Position numbers and translations under genes: made by a program
Notes under the pieces: model-generated
What the model saw: only the letters and a program-made list of their open reading frames with translations
Told to the model about the DNA's origin: nothing
Database searches by the model: none
Shown: one piece after another, positions 48,470 to 60,500 of the stretch
Layout: the number at the start of each line of letters is the position of its first letter
How positions within the stretch are numbered: the first letter of the stretch is position 1
Assembly (NCBI GenBank): GCA_037952775.1
Contig: JBANAY010000003.1
Span: 25,420,001-25,484,000, forward strand
DNA from: Clonostachys chloroleuca
Taxonomy: Eukaryota > Ascomycota > Sordariomycetes > Hypocreales > Bionectriaceae
Direction of reading: 5' to 3'
Length of the DNA stretch: 64,000 nucleotides

Positions 48470-49982
48470 TTAATACGCCCTGCCGTGAGGATGAGGCGGC
48501 GCAGGATCAGACCAGGGCTGCGAATTTTGTGTCCACTCCCCATGGCCGTTGTGACGGCGTGGCTGGGATACGTCCGTCCGGAGCTCGGTTGTGCGCACAA
48601 TGCCCGGCGGCGACGGGTGGCCGTAGTTTCCGTAGTGCACATCGTCGAGGGGGATGGCGACCTCGGTATCAGGCATCTTCTGGTAGTTCTTGAGAGACTG
48701 CATCGAGCTTGTGGGGTTGTGCAGGCGGCTGTCCTTGCTCAGACCGCTGGAGTTGAGACCCTTCTTGGAGGTGCGGTTGCGGCTGCTGACCCAGGACGAC
48801 CATGTAGATTTCATGAACTTGAAGGCTGCAGAGTCGGAGAAGGCCTTGGGCAGCGCGGGGACGCAGAAAACCATGACGGCGCATGTGCTCTCTGCCAAAC
48901 TCCAGAAGTATACGGGCCCAATGTCACGGGTGACGTTGCCGGTATAATCGACTCTCCATGTATAGGCAATTCGCGAGGCGGCGCATACGCAAGCCCTAGG
49001 GAAAAGCGTTATGTTAGTACCATTTTACTGCTCGCTTTGTTTGCTGGGGACAAGGGAATGCGCAAATGATGGCAATGACTTACATGAGTCCCATGGAGAA
49101 AATAATGGAGACACCAATCTTCCGGCGGAGATCCATCTTCAGCTTCCAGATCACTCGCTGGGGCATGACCAAGATCAGGATATCGAAGGCCAGATTGAAG
49201 ATGGTCGGCAGTGTGTCGAGGGTTCTTCGGTCGCGGCAGACGCCGGGGATCCATCTGTGCCAGTTCTTCTCGATTGGCGTGCAGTAAAACTGGATGGCGA
49301 TGATGCAGCCAATGTAGAACAGGGTGTTGAGCACAATCATGACCCAGCATGTCCACCAGAAGAAGCTCCTTGTGCGCTTCGGTACAAAGATGTGAATCCA
49401 CTCCAGCAAAATGGCGGTCTTGAAACCCATCATGGTCAGACCGTAGAACAGAGGGTATAGATACATGATCTGAAGGGGCAGTCTTAATTAGCACAAGAAC
49501 GACATCATTTGAGCAACAGTTTGGACTTACGTAGAGCGTATCGAAGAGCTGGCTCAGTCTGACATTGTACTGGTCGACGAAGAAGCCAATCGTCTTCCAC
49601 AGCGAAAGGCCAGCCCATATCATGCCTATAAAACAGCCCTATTTGGAGAGTCAGTGTCTTGTCCTTCGATCGCGCGAATCTGGCGACCTAGATCTTAGAT
49701 TTAGATGTCTACATACGAATGCGATGGTGGCAATTCCTGCGGGGAAGATGTTAGCGGAGGGGTAACGGACAGGGCGGGTTGGTATTCACCATCTTCAACT
49801 GTCAACTTTCTCGGGATGATGACCTTGGAGTAAATCCTGATCATGTAGAAGAAAGTCGCCAACGTGAGGCAGACAATGATCAATGCGACAGAGGCTGTAT
49901 TGTGGTTTGGGGGGTTGACGAAGTTGGGCATCATGCCGGGCGGCGGTTTGGCCGCGGGCATCGCTAGCTGGGAGGCATTCAT
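48470..49982 (-). CDS. Rhodopsin-domain (Pth11-like) seven-TM integral membrane protein
   Basis: Five exons: 49982-49790, 49736-49717, 49638-49531, 49469-49084, 48995-48470; 410 aa. Exon 2 is only 20 bp; it is needed to keep phase and supplies part of TM2. The protein has an extracellular N-terminus, about seven hydrophobic helices (for example VALIIVCLTLATFFYMIRIY, FWWTCWVMIVLNTLFYIGCI, IFNLAFDILILVMP) and a long hydrophilic C-tail rich in Ser, Pro and His. The pattern YCTPIEKNWHRWIPGVC after TM4 and the LVMP-x(6)-L-x(4)-R-RKIGVSIIFSMG block are signatures of the fungal rhodopsin-domain family that includes Pth11-like receptors without CFEM. Role: possible surface sensor. Members often sit near secondary-metabolite genes without proven involvement. 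Confidence 0.88.
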
Positions 49983-51036
49983 CTTGGCGGTCTGGTTTCC
50001 CCGGACGTCTTTGCGTAAGGCTTGAGTTGGACACGCACAAAAACAAGAGAGCTCAAGACGTTGACGTAGAGCGAGGCGGAAAGTTGGATTCGGGCACTGT
50101 CGATCAAATGTATCCCACGAGAGTTCGCGCGGCTGCAGGTACTGGATCCTATTGCGACATCGCGGGTGTTACCTCGTGTGGCACATTTTCAATATAGCGG
50201 GGGTTGGGGTGCCGCACATCCAGATACCACCGTAGACCGTGGCATCTATTGTCCATCGTCCATATAGTGGGCAGTTGGCATGAGGGGTGGGTAGGGATAT
50301 CACGGCAACTAGAGAAGCAGGAGGTGTCGCAAGATAGTCAGATGCCGCCCCATCAGACCTGATCTTAGCAAGTAATACGACTCTCTGGGTAGCATCAAAG
50401 GAATCGTGGACCAAGGAACCAAGGATCAATATGTGTACAGGAATAAGCATCTAGCCCTGGGAGGACTCGTCCCACAATGATCACGGTGTTAGATAGGTGA
50501 GTCTCTATTCGCTGATGAGCGTGGAGTCATAAGGCTTGGCAACACTGCCTCTTGGCCAGTTTGAGGCCCATTTAGTCATTCAAGATCCAGAACAGAGAAG
50601 GCAGGGTTCGTCTGGAACAGGGGGTGGGCGTATCCTCCATTCAGGCGAGCGTCCTGCTTTCGGCATGTGGTTCGAATCCCTTGTCCCACTCGACTCTTGA
50701 TACGAATCCTGTTTGTCTAAATCCTGCTCATGCCATTCGATAGCTCTTCCAGTGTGGACTTGAGGCATTTGCTCAGATTACGGCTAGTTGGGCTTACTAC
50801 AGGTGGAACTCTACGTGGGTAAAAGCAGGTACTCGCAACATATGCAGACCGACTCATAGTCATGAGTGGGGAAATGTATGATCTATTCTTGGATTTTGAC
50901 ACAGAGCGGGCATTGCAGACCGCCTGCGGTTGTAAATGCAGCATAGCATGTCTCTGGCTCGCATCTCCTTCGTTTTACCCCATATCCTAGGAATAGACCG
51001 GGTGATATCCAGCTTACTTGTCCAAAAGAACTAAAT
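49983..51036. other. Intergenic between membrane protein and MFS transporter
   Basis: About 1.05 kb. It contains an isolated tRNA B-box-like string at 50669-50679 but no full tRNA fold. No supported coding region. Confidence 0.5.
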
Positions 51037-52875
51037 CTACTTACTCTCATTTGATGCTGCATTGGTTTCCTTCTCATCGTACTGCTGCCTGCCGAGTTCT
51101 GCTATTTCAATTGACTTCTCTTTGATCAAGAAAGATAAAATGAAGCCAACGACAGATACGCCGGCGAGCATCCAGAACACAGCATACAGGGAAACCATGT
51201 ATGCATGAATCACCTCATTCAGTATCTCAGGGTCCACGTTTACATCTTTCAGCAGAGGAATGAACCCCACGGCTTCTCGTGCATCATGCAAGATTTGCAG
51301 ATCGTCCGGCAATGGGCCCAACTTTCCCATCCGAACTGCAAACACACTGTTGAAGACGGTGGAACAGATAGAGAGACCCAAAAGGGCACCAAAGAGTCTG
51401 AACGCCACCAGGACGCCTGCGGCCACACCCATATCGTCTGGGTTGGATAAGCTAGCCTGGAGAGGCAGATTGAGAATCGAGAATAAGCTCCCGGTTCCGA
51501 TTCCCAGAATGATCTGGAAACCGACCTGCCATCCTAGAGATGCGTTCTCATCCCAGATGGTAATAATTCCACAGCCTATGGCACTAAAAATCCAACTAGA
51601 CAAGATGATTAACCGATACTTGCGAGTAACCTCGACGACGACGGCACCTAGAACGCCAAACACGACAGACGTACAGGCAAGTGGTAGCATAGTAATGGCA
51701 GATTTTATGGCGGACTGGAGGAAGACGGATTGGAAAAAAAGAGGCGCATAGAAAATCGTGCTGTAGACCAGTATCCCGTGAATGAAGGTAGTGATCAAGG
51801 TGAAACATGCAGTCAGCGTGGCGAACACACTACGCGGGAACACAGGCTCCTCGGGCTTGGACTCGTACCACCAAAAGACAACGAGTACCACGACGCCGAG
51901 GAGCAAAGGTACCAACGTTCGCCACGATGACCACGGGTACATGGCGCCAGCCCACGCAATCGGCGTGGCCGTCAGTGTGCAACCGACGGTGAAAAGGCCG
52001 AGGCCGATGAGGTCCAGCTGCGAGAATTTCTTGCTCAGAGAGTCTTGGAGCGGCTGGAGCTTGAGGAAGAAGACGACTAGCAGGATGTTGAGCGCACACA
52101 CTGGTAGGTTGATCCATCCGATCCAACGCCACGACCCATTGTCGGCCAGTAGTCCACCGATGATGGGGCCGATGATGGATCCTGCGGCAACTGGTGTTGC
52201 CATGAGACCAAGATACTTGGGCCTCTCCTTTAGGGTGGTGATGTCTGCAAGAATGATCTCGTTGAAGACATCTAGCCCTCCAGCTCCAAGACCCTGAACC
52301 ACACGTCCAGCAATCAACACAGCCATGGACTGGGCAAGTGCAAATATGATGGAGCCTGCCATGAACAGGACGAAGGAAATGTGAAGCGGTATCATCCGCC
52401 CAAGCACGTTGGATACATTGGTGTACAGGGGCTGGGTTATGACCACAGCGAGCACAAACGATGCTCGCCCAAAAGGCCTCAAGGGTGGTTCCATGCAGGG
52501 TATGCACTATGGTCTAAGTAGAAAGAAAATCAGAAATCATTGAATCTATGAGATAGCGAGGCCATGCACGATTGTCCATAGTCCGGAGGGGTCACATACG
52601 GGAATGGCGACGGCAAGGATGGTGCCGTCAAGGGATACAATGAAGGCCATAATGACCAGAGCAAGAACGGACATCTGGAACCCCAGAGTCTTGCCCTTCG
52701 CCTTCGGGGGCAGGTCTTCCTCCGCGGAGGTCTCCATCGTAGTCTCCAACAAATCGCCACTTTTCTCAGAGGCGTTTTGCTGGATTGGCGTATCTTGCAA
52801 TGCTTCTCCTGGCTGAACGGAATCGGCCATGACTGGCTCGACCGTCGTCTGGGGAGCCTTCTCTGGGCCCGACAT
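51037..52875 (-). CDS. MFS drug:H+ antiporter (DHA2-like), one frame break
   Basis: Two exons, 52875-52600 and 52513-51037, around an 86-bp intron; about 580 aa. A 65-residue polar N-terminus precedes TM1 (LALVIMAFIVSLDGTILAVA, with the LDGTI/LDxTI motif C-like signature of drug antiporters). Later segments include VVQGLGAGGL, VLGRMIPL (motif A-like) and GSIIGPIIGGLLADNGSWRW (motif C). The helix count fits 14 TM. The C-terminus ends hydrophilic. Just after the intron the conserved GTTLEAFWAS helix is in one frame and the following FVLAVVITQPLYTNVSNVLG in the next. Exon 2 has 1,477 nt (3n+1), so one base is surplus or two are missing at about 52455-52466. It lies two kilobases from the AOS and is the likely exporter or self-protection pump of the PKS/AOS unit. 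Confidence 0.85.
52455..52466 (-). other. Frame break in the MFS transporter
   Basis: Reading minus, a GCGAGCATC stretch ends one conserved frame, and the next conserved frame begins within one base of it. Net +1 or -2. No intron boundaries fit. It could be loss of a dinucleotide or an assembly error. Confidence 0.55.
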
Positions 52876-54525
52876 ATTGTCGATTCACTGAGGAGCGAAG
52901 TGAGGACTCCAACTCAGTGTCCGGGCTAAGACAGGACCTCGGGCAATTCTCGCCTCTGTGTAGAGGAGTGACTGGAGGTAGGTAGCGGGGTTTTGTTCGG
53001 GGTCGTCTGGAAATTGCATTTTTGATTTACTGATTTCGGCTCCGCGGCGACAAAACGAATTCCAACGTCACATCGACCAGGGGATGTTCCTGCGGGAAAG
53101 GGGAGAAAGTGAGCTGATTGATAGGTGCCCATCGCCACCGTCGCAGTCCACCTTGGGAAGCTGCAAGGAATGAATTACTATATTACCATTTGTGAGCCAT
53201 TAGTCTGCTGCAGAAGGAGTCCGCGCTTGCATGAAGACAGTTGATTGGAGACAGGTCGGTTCTCACCCTGGCACAGTCACCTTTGGGTGCTTTTCTTCTG
53301 TTCCTTCGGCATCACACGATTTCATGCTAGCTGTTGGAGAACCCCTGTGAGACGAACACACGCAAGCGGTGCGAGTCAAGGGACAGGACGGCTACGATGT
53401 AGCATAGTTGGTTGGTGGGCGTTGGACGGTGGGAGAGAGGGACTTGTCGTCTTAACCTGAAGTTCCGAGCCTGTTCGGCATATTGCCAACGCGGAAACTC
53501 ACCGTCTACCTACCTAGATGGGAGGGAACTCTTTCAATACACACCGCGCCTAGGATCCGGTGTCCACTTTTGTGGGTGTGTCGTCTCGGCATGGAGATGA
53601 GACTTCTACCGCCCGATCCCTGTCATCGCGTCTGATAACAGTAAGCTTGGTGACTTTTGCCGCTTCAAGGGATCCCGAATGGACACACGTGGTATGAGGG
53701 TAGGATCTGGGCCCAAATGGGGGAATGCTCGGCCTATCAATTGATGCCGTGCGCATCATGCTATTGCTAGGCCCGTGTCGGCCCATGATTCCAGCATAAG
53801 GAATATCGTCTTCACCACTCCACACACACTCTCACTCAGACTTGACGCAGATATCGCCAGCAAATCAGTCAGAATCGCAAGGTATACAGAACCCACCTGA
53901 CGGTAAGCTGCAACCCCTGACAGCCCGCAGTTACGCCAGTTGGTTTTCTGACGCCCGCCGCACGCTGCCAACTAAGGATGCCCCAAATGTGACATATCGT
54001 GGGCCCAAAGTAGGATGCTCTCGGTGGTTAGAACAAACTTTGATCTTTCGTTGTGGGATGTTACGCTAATCAGAGCTTATTGCACCTAATAGTCAAGCAT
54101 ATTTTGTAAGGGGGGTGATGGGTGGAGGTTTATTAGTTTCGCAACGGTGTGCCTCTATCCCTGCCGATTACTACGTAAGAATGCACCACTAATATGGCAG
54201 TTTAGATTTTGATGGAAATCATCAATCGAAAACATGGGGCGGCACGCACAGCACGCACCGCTCTTCCTCGATGCAATCCCGATGCAAGTTGGGATCTTTC
54301 CTCCTCGCCCCAAGATTCAGCCTCAGCCCTATCTAAGGCATATCGAGGAAAGAGCAGTTGACAGAATTTCACCCTCATTGTCAAGACTAGACTCTAAAGT
54401 CTCGATTAAACACGAAAGTCCTGATTTAAATCTAGAAAAACATGGGGCTGAAACGACCTGACCAGCTCGCCCCCTGACATTTCGTACACACACCAATCAG
54501 AGCCAGTTTCGGGCTGGATATCCGT
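52876..54525. other. Intergenic between MFS start and AOS 3' end
   Basis: About 1.65 kb: the MFS promoter (52876 onward) and AOS 3' flank. Short frames show no recognisable domain. Nothing else is supported. Confidence 0.5.
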
Positions 54526-56061
54526 TCAAATCATGCCAAAACCAGACAAGTGCTGTGCTCGCATCCATTCATAGACTTTTTCAGCTGCAGCCGTGGCCTG
54601 GCCCTTCTTGCCGCTGCTCTCCAGGGCAAATATCTCTTCGACCCAGCTGTAGATAGACTCTAGTAATATTTCCACTTCTTCCTGCGTGTTGCCGCCGTGG
54701 ATGGTGATCTTGAGCCTGCTCTGGCCCACGGGCACGACGGGATGCGACACCGGCATGACGTTGCAGCCGGCGAATAGGATGTTGAAGTAGAGCCAGTAGG
54801 TGTACTTCTGCAGCGTCTGGACGATTACCACGTGGGTGAGGAATGGCCGCTCCTCCCACCCTTCAGCGAGGGGGATCGACAAGATGCCTCTCCTCTTGGC
54901 CTCCTCCCACAATGGATGCGACGTCATCCTGTCATAAAATAGCCCGACCAAGGACTGGACATTTCGGCGGGCTTCACGGCCCGGTTCTGCGGTGAGTAGG
55001 TTATACCCAGCCTTGATCATGGCAACGTGCGCAAATGGAGGCGCCGTGGTGAATTGAAATGACCGGGCAAAGTTGGCAATGATACTCCTAATTGTCGCGT
55101 TTCCAACCACGATAGCTAGAATGCCTCTGTGTCAGCTGCAAAGTCATTCTTCTCGGCACCGAATGCAAAAGGGGAAGGCTAAATAGAGATAGATTGAACT
55201 TACCGCCATGGCATCCGAGACCTTTTGCAAAGGAGTGCATGACGACAGCAACTTCCTTCTCCAAACCTAGCTCGCAAACGAATCCTTTACCTTCGGGTCC
55301 GATTGTCCCCGTACCGTATGCCTCGTCGACCACGAACTGGACGTTTCCCCGATTCCGAGATATTTCGTTTGCGATGTCAATCATCTCCCGCAAAGGACAT
55401 ACGTCCCCATCCATGCTGTAGGTGGCCTCGACCGAAACAATAACAGTTCGCTTCCCTTGGCGAACGAGGGGGTGGCTCGCAAAGATGGAGGAGAGTGTGG
55501 TGCGGAACGACTCAAGGTCATTGTGCTGGAACTCTACCTTATGCTTTGTAAGGCTCTGCTTCATGCCATCGAGCGTGCTAGCGTGCGAAGCTTCATCGTA
55601 GAGCATGACATCTCCCGGGCGGGGGATGGCTGTCCAGATGGCGACGTTGGCATCGAATCCCGAGCCCAGCATCACACCCGCCTCGTAGCCATGGAAGTTG
55701 GCAATGGCCCTCTCCGTCTGCTCGAGATACGGATAGTTGCCATCAACCATGCGGGAGCCACCCGAATTCGTGTCAAAGCCAGGATGCCGGTCCAGCTCTG
55801 CGAGGTACTCTTTGGATAAGGCACCACTGGTGCTCAGTGAAAGTAAGTCATTGGAGCAAAAGTCAATGAGCTTTTCCGTCCCATCTACAGGGACGATTGA
55901 GTAGAGCGAGTTGGATTTGCGGCGGACGTCTAGAGCTTCCTCCAGGTTCTTGTAAAAGTTGATGTGGTGGTTGCAGGTGAGCGTTGAACTTTATGTCCGT
56001 TGAGCCGAGCCGCCAGTGTCCCGCTCGCCGAGAGATGCTCTTGCTTTGTGTCGAGAATCAT
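54526..56061 (-). CDS. PLP-dependent alpha-oxoamine synthase (class I/II aminotransferase fold), one frame break near the 5' end
   Basis: Two exons around an 88-bp intron (55116-55203); about 482 aa. Decarboxylative condensation of an acyl thioester with an amino acid is the family reaction (BioF, ALAS, serine palmitoyltransferase, and Fum8 in fumonisin synthesis). Visible elements: FCSNDLLSLS, NSGGSRMVDGNYPYLEQTE (substrate/PLP loop), DEASHAS (His stacking on PLP), VVDEAYGTG (Asp to pyridine N) and HSFAKGLG (Schiff-base Lys, about residue 280). C-terminal segments HPVVPVGQSRLKITIH and HGGNTQEEVE are family-typical. No upstream in-frame ATG serves the main frame. The best start, ATG at 56059-56061, lies in a neighbouring frame (MILDTKQEHLSASGTLAARL), and exon lengths total 3n-1, so one base appears to be missing at about 55950-55985. 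Divergent from the PKS and without an N-terminal membrane helix; probably releases the polyketide chain. Confidence 0.85.
55950..55985 (-). other. Frame break near the AOS N-terminus
   Basis: The start frame from 56061 and the long catalytic frame (from NFYKNLEEALDVRRK on) are one base out of register. The distance is too short for an intron, and the exon total is 3n-1. A different, non-ATG or far-upstream start exon is the alternative. Confidence 0.45.
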
Positions 56062-57561
56062 GATGGGTGCCCTGAAAACAGCTTTCACTATTTGTAGGCT
56101 GTGATTTCTCCCGTCTAAGTGAAGTGAATATAGGGTAATTTGAGCCTGTTGAAGAGTGGCAGAAATTCATCAAATTGATGCCAATGAACTTCAGGATACA
56201 GAAACGGGCTTTGGATACTGGGAATCGTTTCCGTGTTCCCACACCTCCTGAAATGGAGCAGTGGACCGGTTCGTTAGTCAGGACACGTGAAAAATGTCCT
56301 CAAGATACTACGGCACCACGCAATCCGTTCGTTGCAACCCATCAAATCCTCTGTGCCAGGTTGTGTACCCAACCAAGGCCCGATAGAGCGCTCCAGACTA
56401 AATCCAAGTCAGACTCCGGCACGAAGTCGCCTTACCCAGAGAAGGATTCGCTCTCGTATCAACTTATTGGCTCTAGAATAGGAATGGCTAAACCTCCGTC
56501 GATACAACATATATCTGACCACGTAGTATTTCTAAACTATCCAAACGGCGTAGGTGTATGCAACCTCGTGGCTTTCACGGCTTCTGTGTGCCGTGTCGAT
56601 ATTGCCAGAAGCCTGGTATCTCCGGCAGGACCAATTTTCCCAGGGACTGCATTGCCCAGGGCCCAGGGGACTCGACCTGGCACTTTTGCAACATGGGGGG
56701 GCGTACGAAACTTTGACACGACCAACACAATCCTCGACTTACTTGAGAATAACCAGGTTGGAGATTCTAACATGGTTTTTAAACGAGTAGCCTTACAGCT
56801 GACGATTAGGCTTGGTCGAGCTGCCTATTGTGGCAGAGGGACTCAGGGGGGTTCACATTATACGCGAGTAATATAGCCACGCCTAAGAGATGCTCCTCCG
56901 CCCCCATCTATGGCGCCAATATTCCGCCCCTCCTCATGGAGAATTCCGATTACCGATCCCAGAGTAGCTTCCTGATTTGCAAATTGCCGGCATGATAGTG
57001 TCAGCGTCACATTTGCGAGTCCTCTGAACGGTGGTAGAACATTTGCTTTGCCAGGGAAGACCGTGCAAATTCCAGGCCTGTCAATTGACTTGACTGCACA
57101 TACGCTAGATAGTAATACCGCGAAGAGATATCGGTCCAAGGTTCAGGATCCAACTTCCTCCCCACCACTCACTAGCTCTGATCCCAATGGGTGCCGTTGA
57201 TCCATCGAAGTCACCTTGATCGGTAGCTAATAGCATGACCTGATCCATAATGGCACCTTGCGGCGGCTGTGACGGAACCTAACGCTACCCTCGCGAGCGG
57301 TTGTTTGTAACTTGCAACCAGATTGGATATCTTACCGCCTCTGGTGAAGACACGTGAACATAACATATACTGCCGTCTTCTCCGTAGTGTAGTGTCTTCT
57401 AGCAAGGCCATTTGCGATGAAGTGTGGTCGCGAGTGACTAGAAAATCCAAGTAGTGACGCTCATTTCATTTTCTAGAACTCAACCATTTGACTCACAACC
57501 GGTGGTCACCTTTCCTTTCCAAGACGCGTTCTAGGCATAACACCGCCACTTAGACGCAAAA
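56062..57561. promoter_or_regulatory. Divergent AOS/PKS intergenic region, 1.5 kb
   Basis: Head-to-head starts (56061 minus, 57562 plus) share this region, so the two genes are probably co-regulated. A 233-codon plus-strand frame at 56175-56876 has no recognisable domain, starts just outside the AOS 5' end and has a chance-like composition, so I do not call it. The last 30 bases before the PKS ATG are CGCC/CACC-rich with an AAAATGG start context. Confidence 0.5.
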
Positions 57562-60500
57562 ATGGACTCGATTGCTATCATCGGGTACTCGTTCAAGCTC
57601 CCCGGAGCCGAGGATGACGCATCCTTGTGGGATATGCTGGAGCACGGCCGGAATGTCATGACCCCCTGGCCGAAATCGAGGACGAATGTTGATGCATTCT
57701 ACGATCCAGAATCGTCAAGACCGAACACGGTACTATCGCCACCTACTCCATAGATCAGTCGATCGAAACATTGCTAATTTGACGTGCATAGCTTCACCAC
57801 AAGGGAGCACACTTCGTTGATGGAGACCTCACAGCGTTCGATGCGCCCTTTTTCGCCATGTCCTCGAGGGAGGCCACCTCTATGGACCCTCAACAGCGAT
57901 GGCTATTGGAAGCATCTTATCGAGCATTCGAAAATGGTGAGTCCGTCATGTCGAAATGTTGGAATTGACCCTGTACTGACTGAATTTATAGCTGGAATCC
58001 CGGCTGAAAAAGTCGCCGGCACAGAGACATCGGTGTTCGCGGCCTCCATGGGGACAGACTTTATGAACATTGTCTCCAAGGATGCCGACACAGCCCCGGT
58101 CAATACGGCCACCGGAACCACGGCTTCGTTCTTGGCCAGTAGATTGAGTTGGTATTTCGATCTCAAGGGACCTAGCATGCAGGTCAACACCGCATGTTCG
58201 ACCAGCATGATCGCCATAGATCTGGCATGCCAGTCTCTGCGAAGCAATCAGTGCTCCATGGTTAGTACAATGTTCCCACCAAAAGTCGGAGCTGCAGGGA
58301 CCGTGTATTGACCTGGCAATTTTCTTGCCCCTGCGCAGTCCCTGGTTGCAGGAGCCAATATCCTGATCGATGCCGAGTGCTCTATGTTCTTGAATAACAT
58401 GGGTTTCTTGTCCCCAGACAGTCTCTGCTACAGCTTCGATGAGCGAGCCAACGGCTATGCTAGAGGCGAGGGTGTCATCGTAGTTCTCTTGAAGAGATTA
58501 CCAGACGCTATCCGAGATGGTGACACGATTCGCGCTGTCATTCGAGGCACAGACACAAACCAAGATGGACACACTCCTGGCATCACGATGCCAAGTGCTT
58601 CTTCCCAGGAGGCACTGATTCGGAAGGTGTACAAGACCAATGGCCTGAGTTTTGACCAAACACGCTACATCGAAGCTCACGGTACGCACCAAATATTTTA
58701 AGCGAGACTTGTTCATTTGAACTAACATAAATTTTCAGGTACGGGTACTCAGATCGGAGATACGATTGAGACATCTGCAGTTGGTCGAGTGTTTCGACAT
58801 AGCCGCTCTCCGGAAGAACCACTCTATGTGTATGTATCTCATAAGCACCCACCTCGCGCTCATGGTGTTCTAATTATGACATAGGGGATCTATCAAAGCA
58901 AATGTCGGCCATCTTGAAGGAGGCAGTGGCTTGGCCGGGATTATTAAAGGTATCCTGATGCTCGAAAAGGGACTTATCCCACCCAACGCAAACTTTGAGA
59001 AACTGAACCCCAAAATCAACGCCAAACTGTACAACATCAAGGTGAGTTCAAAAGTCTATTATGGCACTTACTATCAGGTCCTATATATCCAAATGGATAG
59101 TAACTAACCATGCTCATGTGCAGATCCCTACCTCGCTTGTCCCATGGCCTAGCAAAGGGCTGCGCCGCATTGGCATCAACTCGTTTGGTTTTGGCGGTTC
59201 AAACGGCCATGTAATCATGGATGATGCCTACCATGTTCTCGAAAGCTTAGGTCAAAAGGCAAATCACCATACAATAGTCGATGTCCCTTCGCCTGCCACA
59301 AATGGCAATGGGCATGTCAATGGTGACGAGCCCGCCGCCGAAGCAGTCACAAATGGCAACGGTCATGAGGCTACAAACGGACATGCTGAAGCAACTGAGA
59401 CGACCACAAATGGAAATGGTCATGAGGTCGTGAATGGACATGCTGAGGCAACGGAGATAGCTACCAATGGCAATGGACATGAAGCTGTGAACGGACATGC
59501 CGCTACAACCGCCCCTGATATCCAGCCATCCGACCTCAAGCTTTTGGTATGGAGTGCCAAAGACGAAGCTGCCTTGAAGCGCGTACTTCAACAATACTCT
59601 AAGCACTATGAAGTTGCTGGTCTCGACCAAGACCTGGAGGCCTTGGCTTACACTCTTTCCCAGAGGCGAAGCATAATGAGCTGGAAATCTTTCACTGTCA
59701 CTAACAGCAAAACCGGTCCTGCAGCTATCTCGAAGAGCGTTTCGAGCTCGACACGATCATCCAGGCAATCCACTTTGGCCTTCGTTTTCACGGGACAGGG
59801 TGCTCAGTATGCCAAGATGGGTCTCGAGTTGATCCAGTACCCTGTTTTCAAGTCAACTTTGGAACAAATTGGCAGAATCTTCACTCTATTGGGAGCCGAG
59901 TGGTCACTTTTCGGTGAGTGGCAGTTAACATCCCAATCTCTTTATCTCATCGTGATACGATGATGCGAGTTAACTAAGGAACTACCATTCTAACTTTCCA
60001 ATGTAGACAAACTTCAGAGCAAGGACGAAATAAGCAAGCCCCAGTACAGCCAACCGCTATGCACGGCTCTTCAAATAGCACTGATTGAGCTGCTTGAGTC
60101 CTTCAACATTACCCCGTCTGCCGTCGTGGGCCATTCTTCAGGAGAGATTGCTTCCGCATACTGTGCTGGCGCGCTGTCTCTTGAATCGGCGTGTAAAGTG
60201 GCATACCATCGCGGTAGGCTCGCCGGCCAGCTTGTTGCAAACTTGAGCGCAACACCTGGGGCAATGATGTCCGCCAATCTTCAAGAAGATGAGGTCGAGG
60301 AGTATCTGGCAAAGGTTCCCCTCAAGTCGACTGTGCACATTGCTTGCGTCAACAGTCCCACCAACGTTACTCTCTCCGGAGACGAGGCGGACATTGACAT
60401 CTTGAAGGAGTATCTGGATGAGTCCAGCATTTTCGCCCAGAAGCTGAAGACAGGTGTGGCATATCACTCTCCTGCTATGCAATCGATCGCCGATGAATAC

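Noticed and set aside
50669..50679. tRNA B-box-like GGTTCGAATCC, possible tRNA gene
   Set aside because: Flanking sequence does not form a proper T-stem, the nearest acceptor pairing gives a 66-nt fold with mismatches, and no A-box is in place. At most a tRNA-derived relic.
56175..56876. 233-codon plus-strand open frame in the AOS/PKS promoter
   Set aside because: No recognisable domain, irregular composition, position in a divergent promoter; probably chance.
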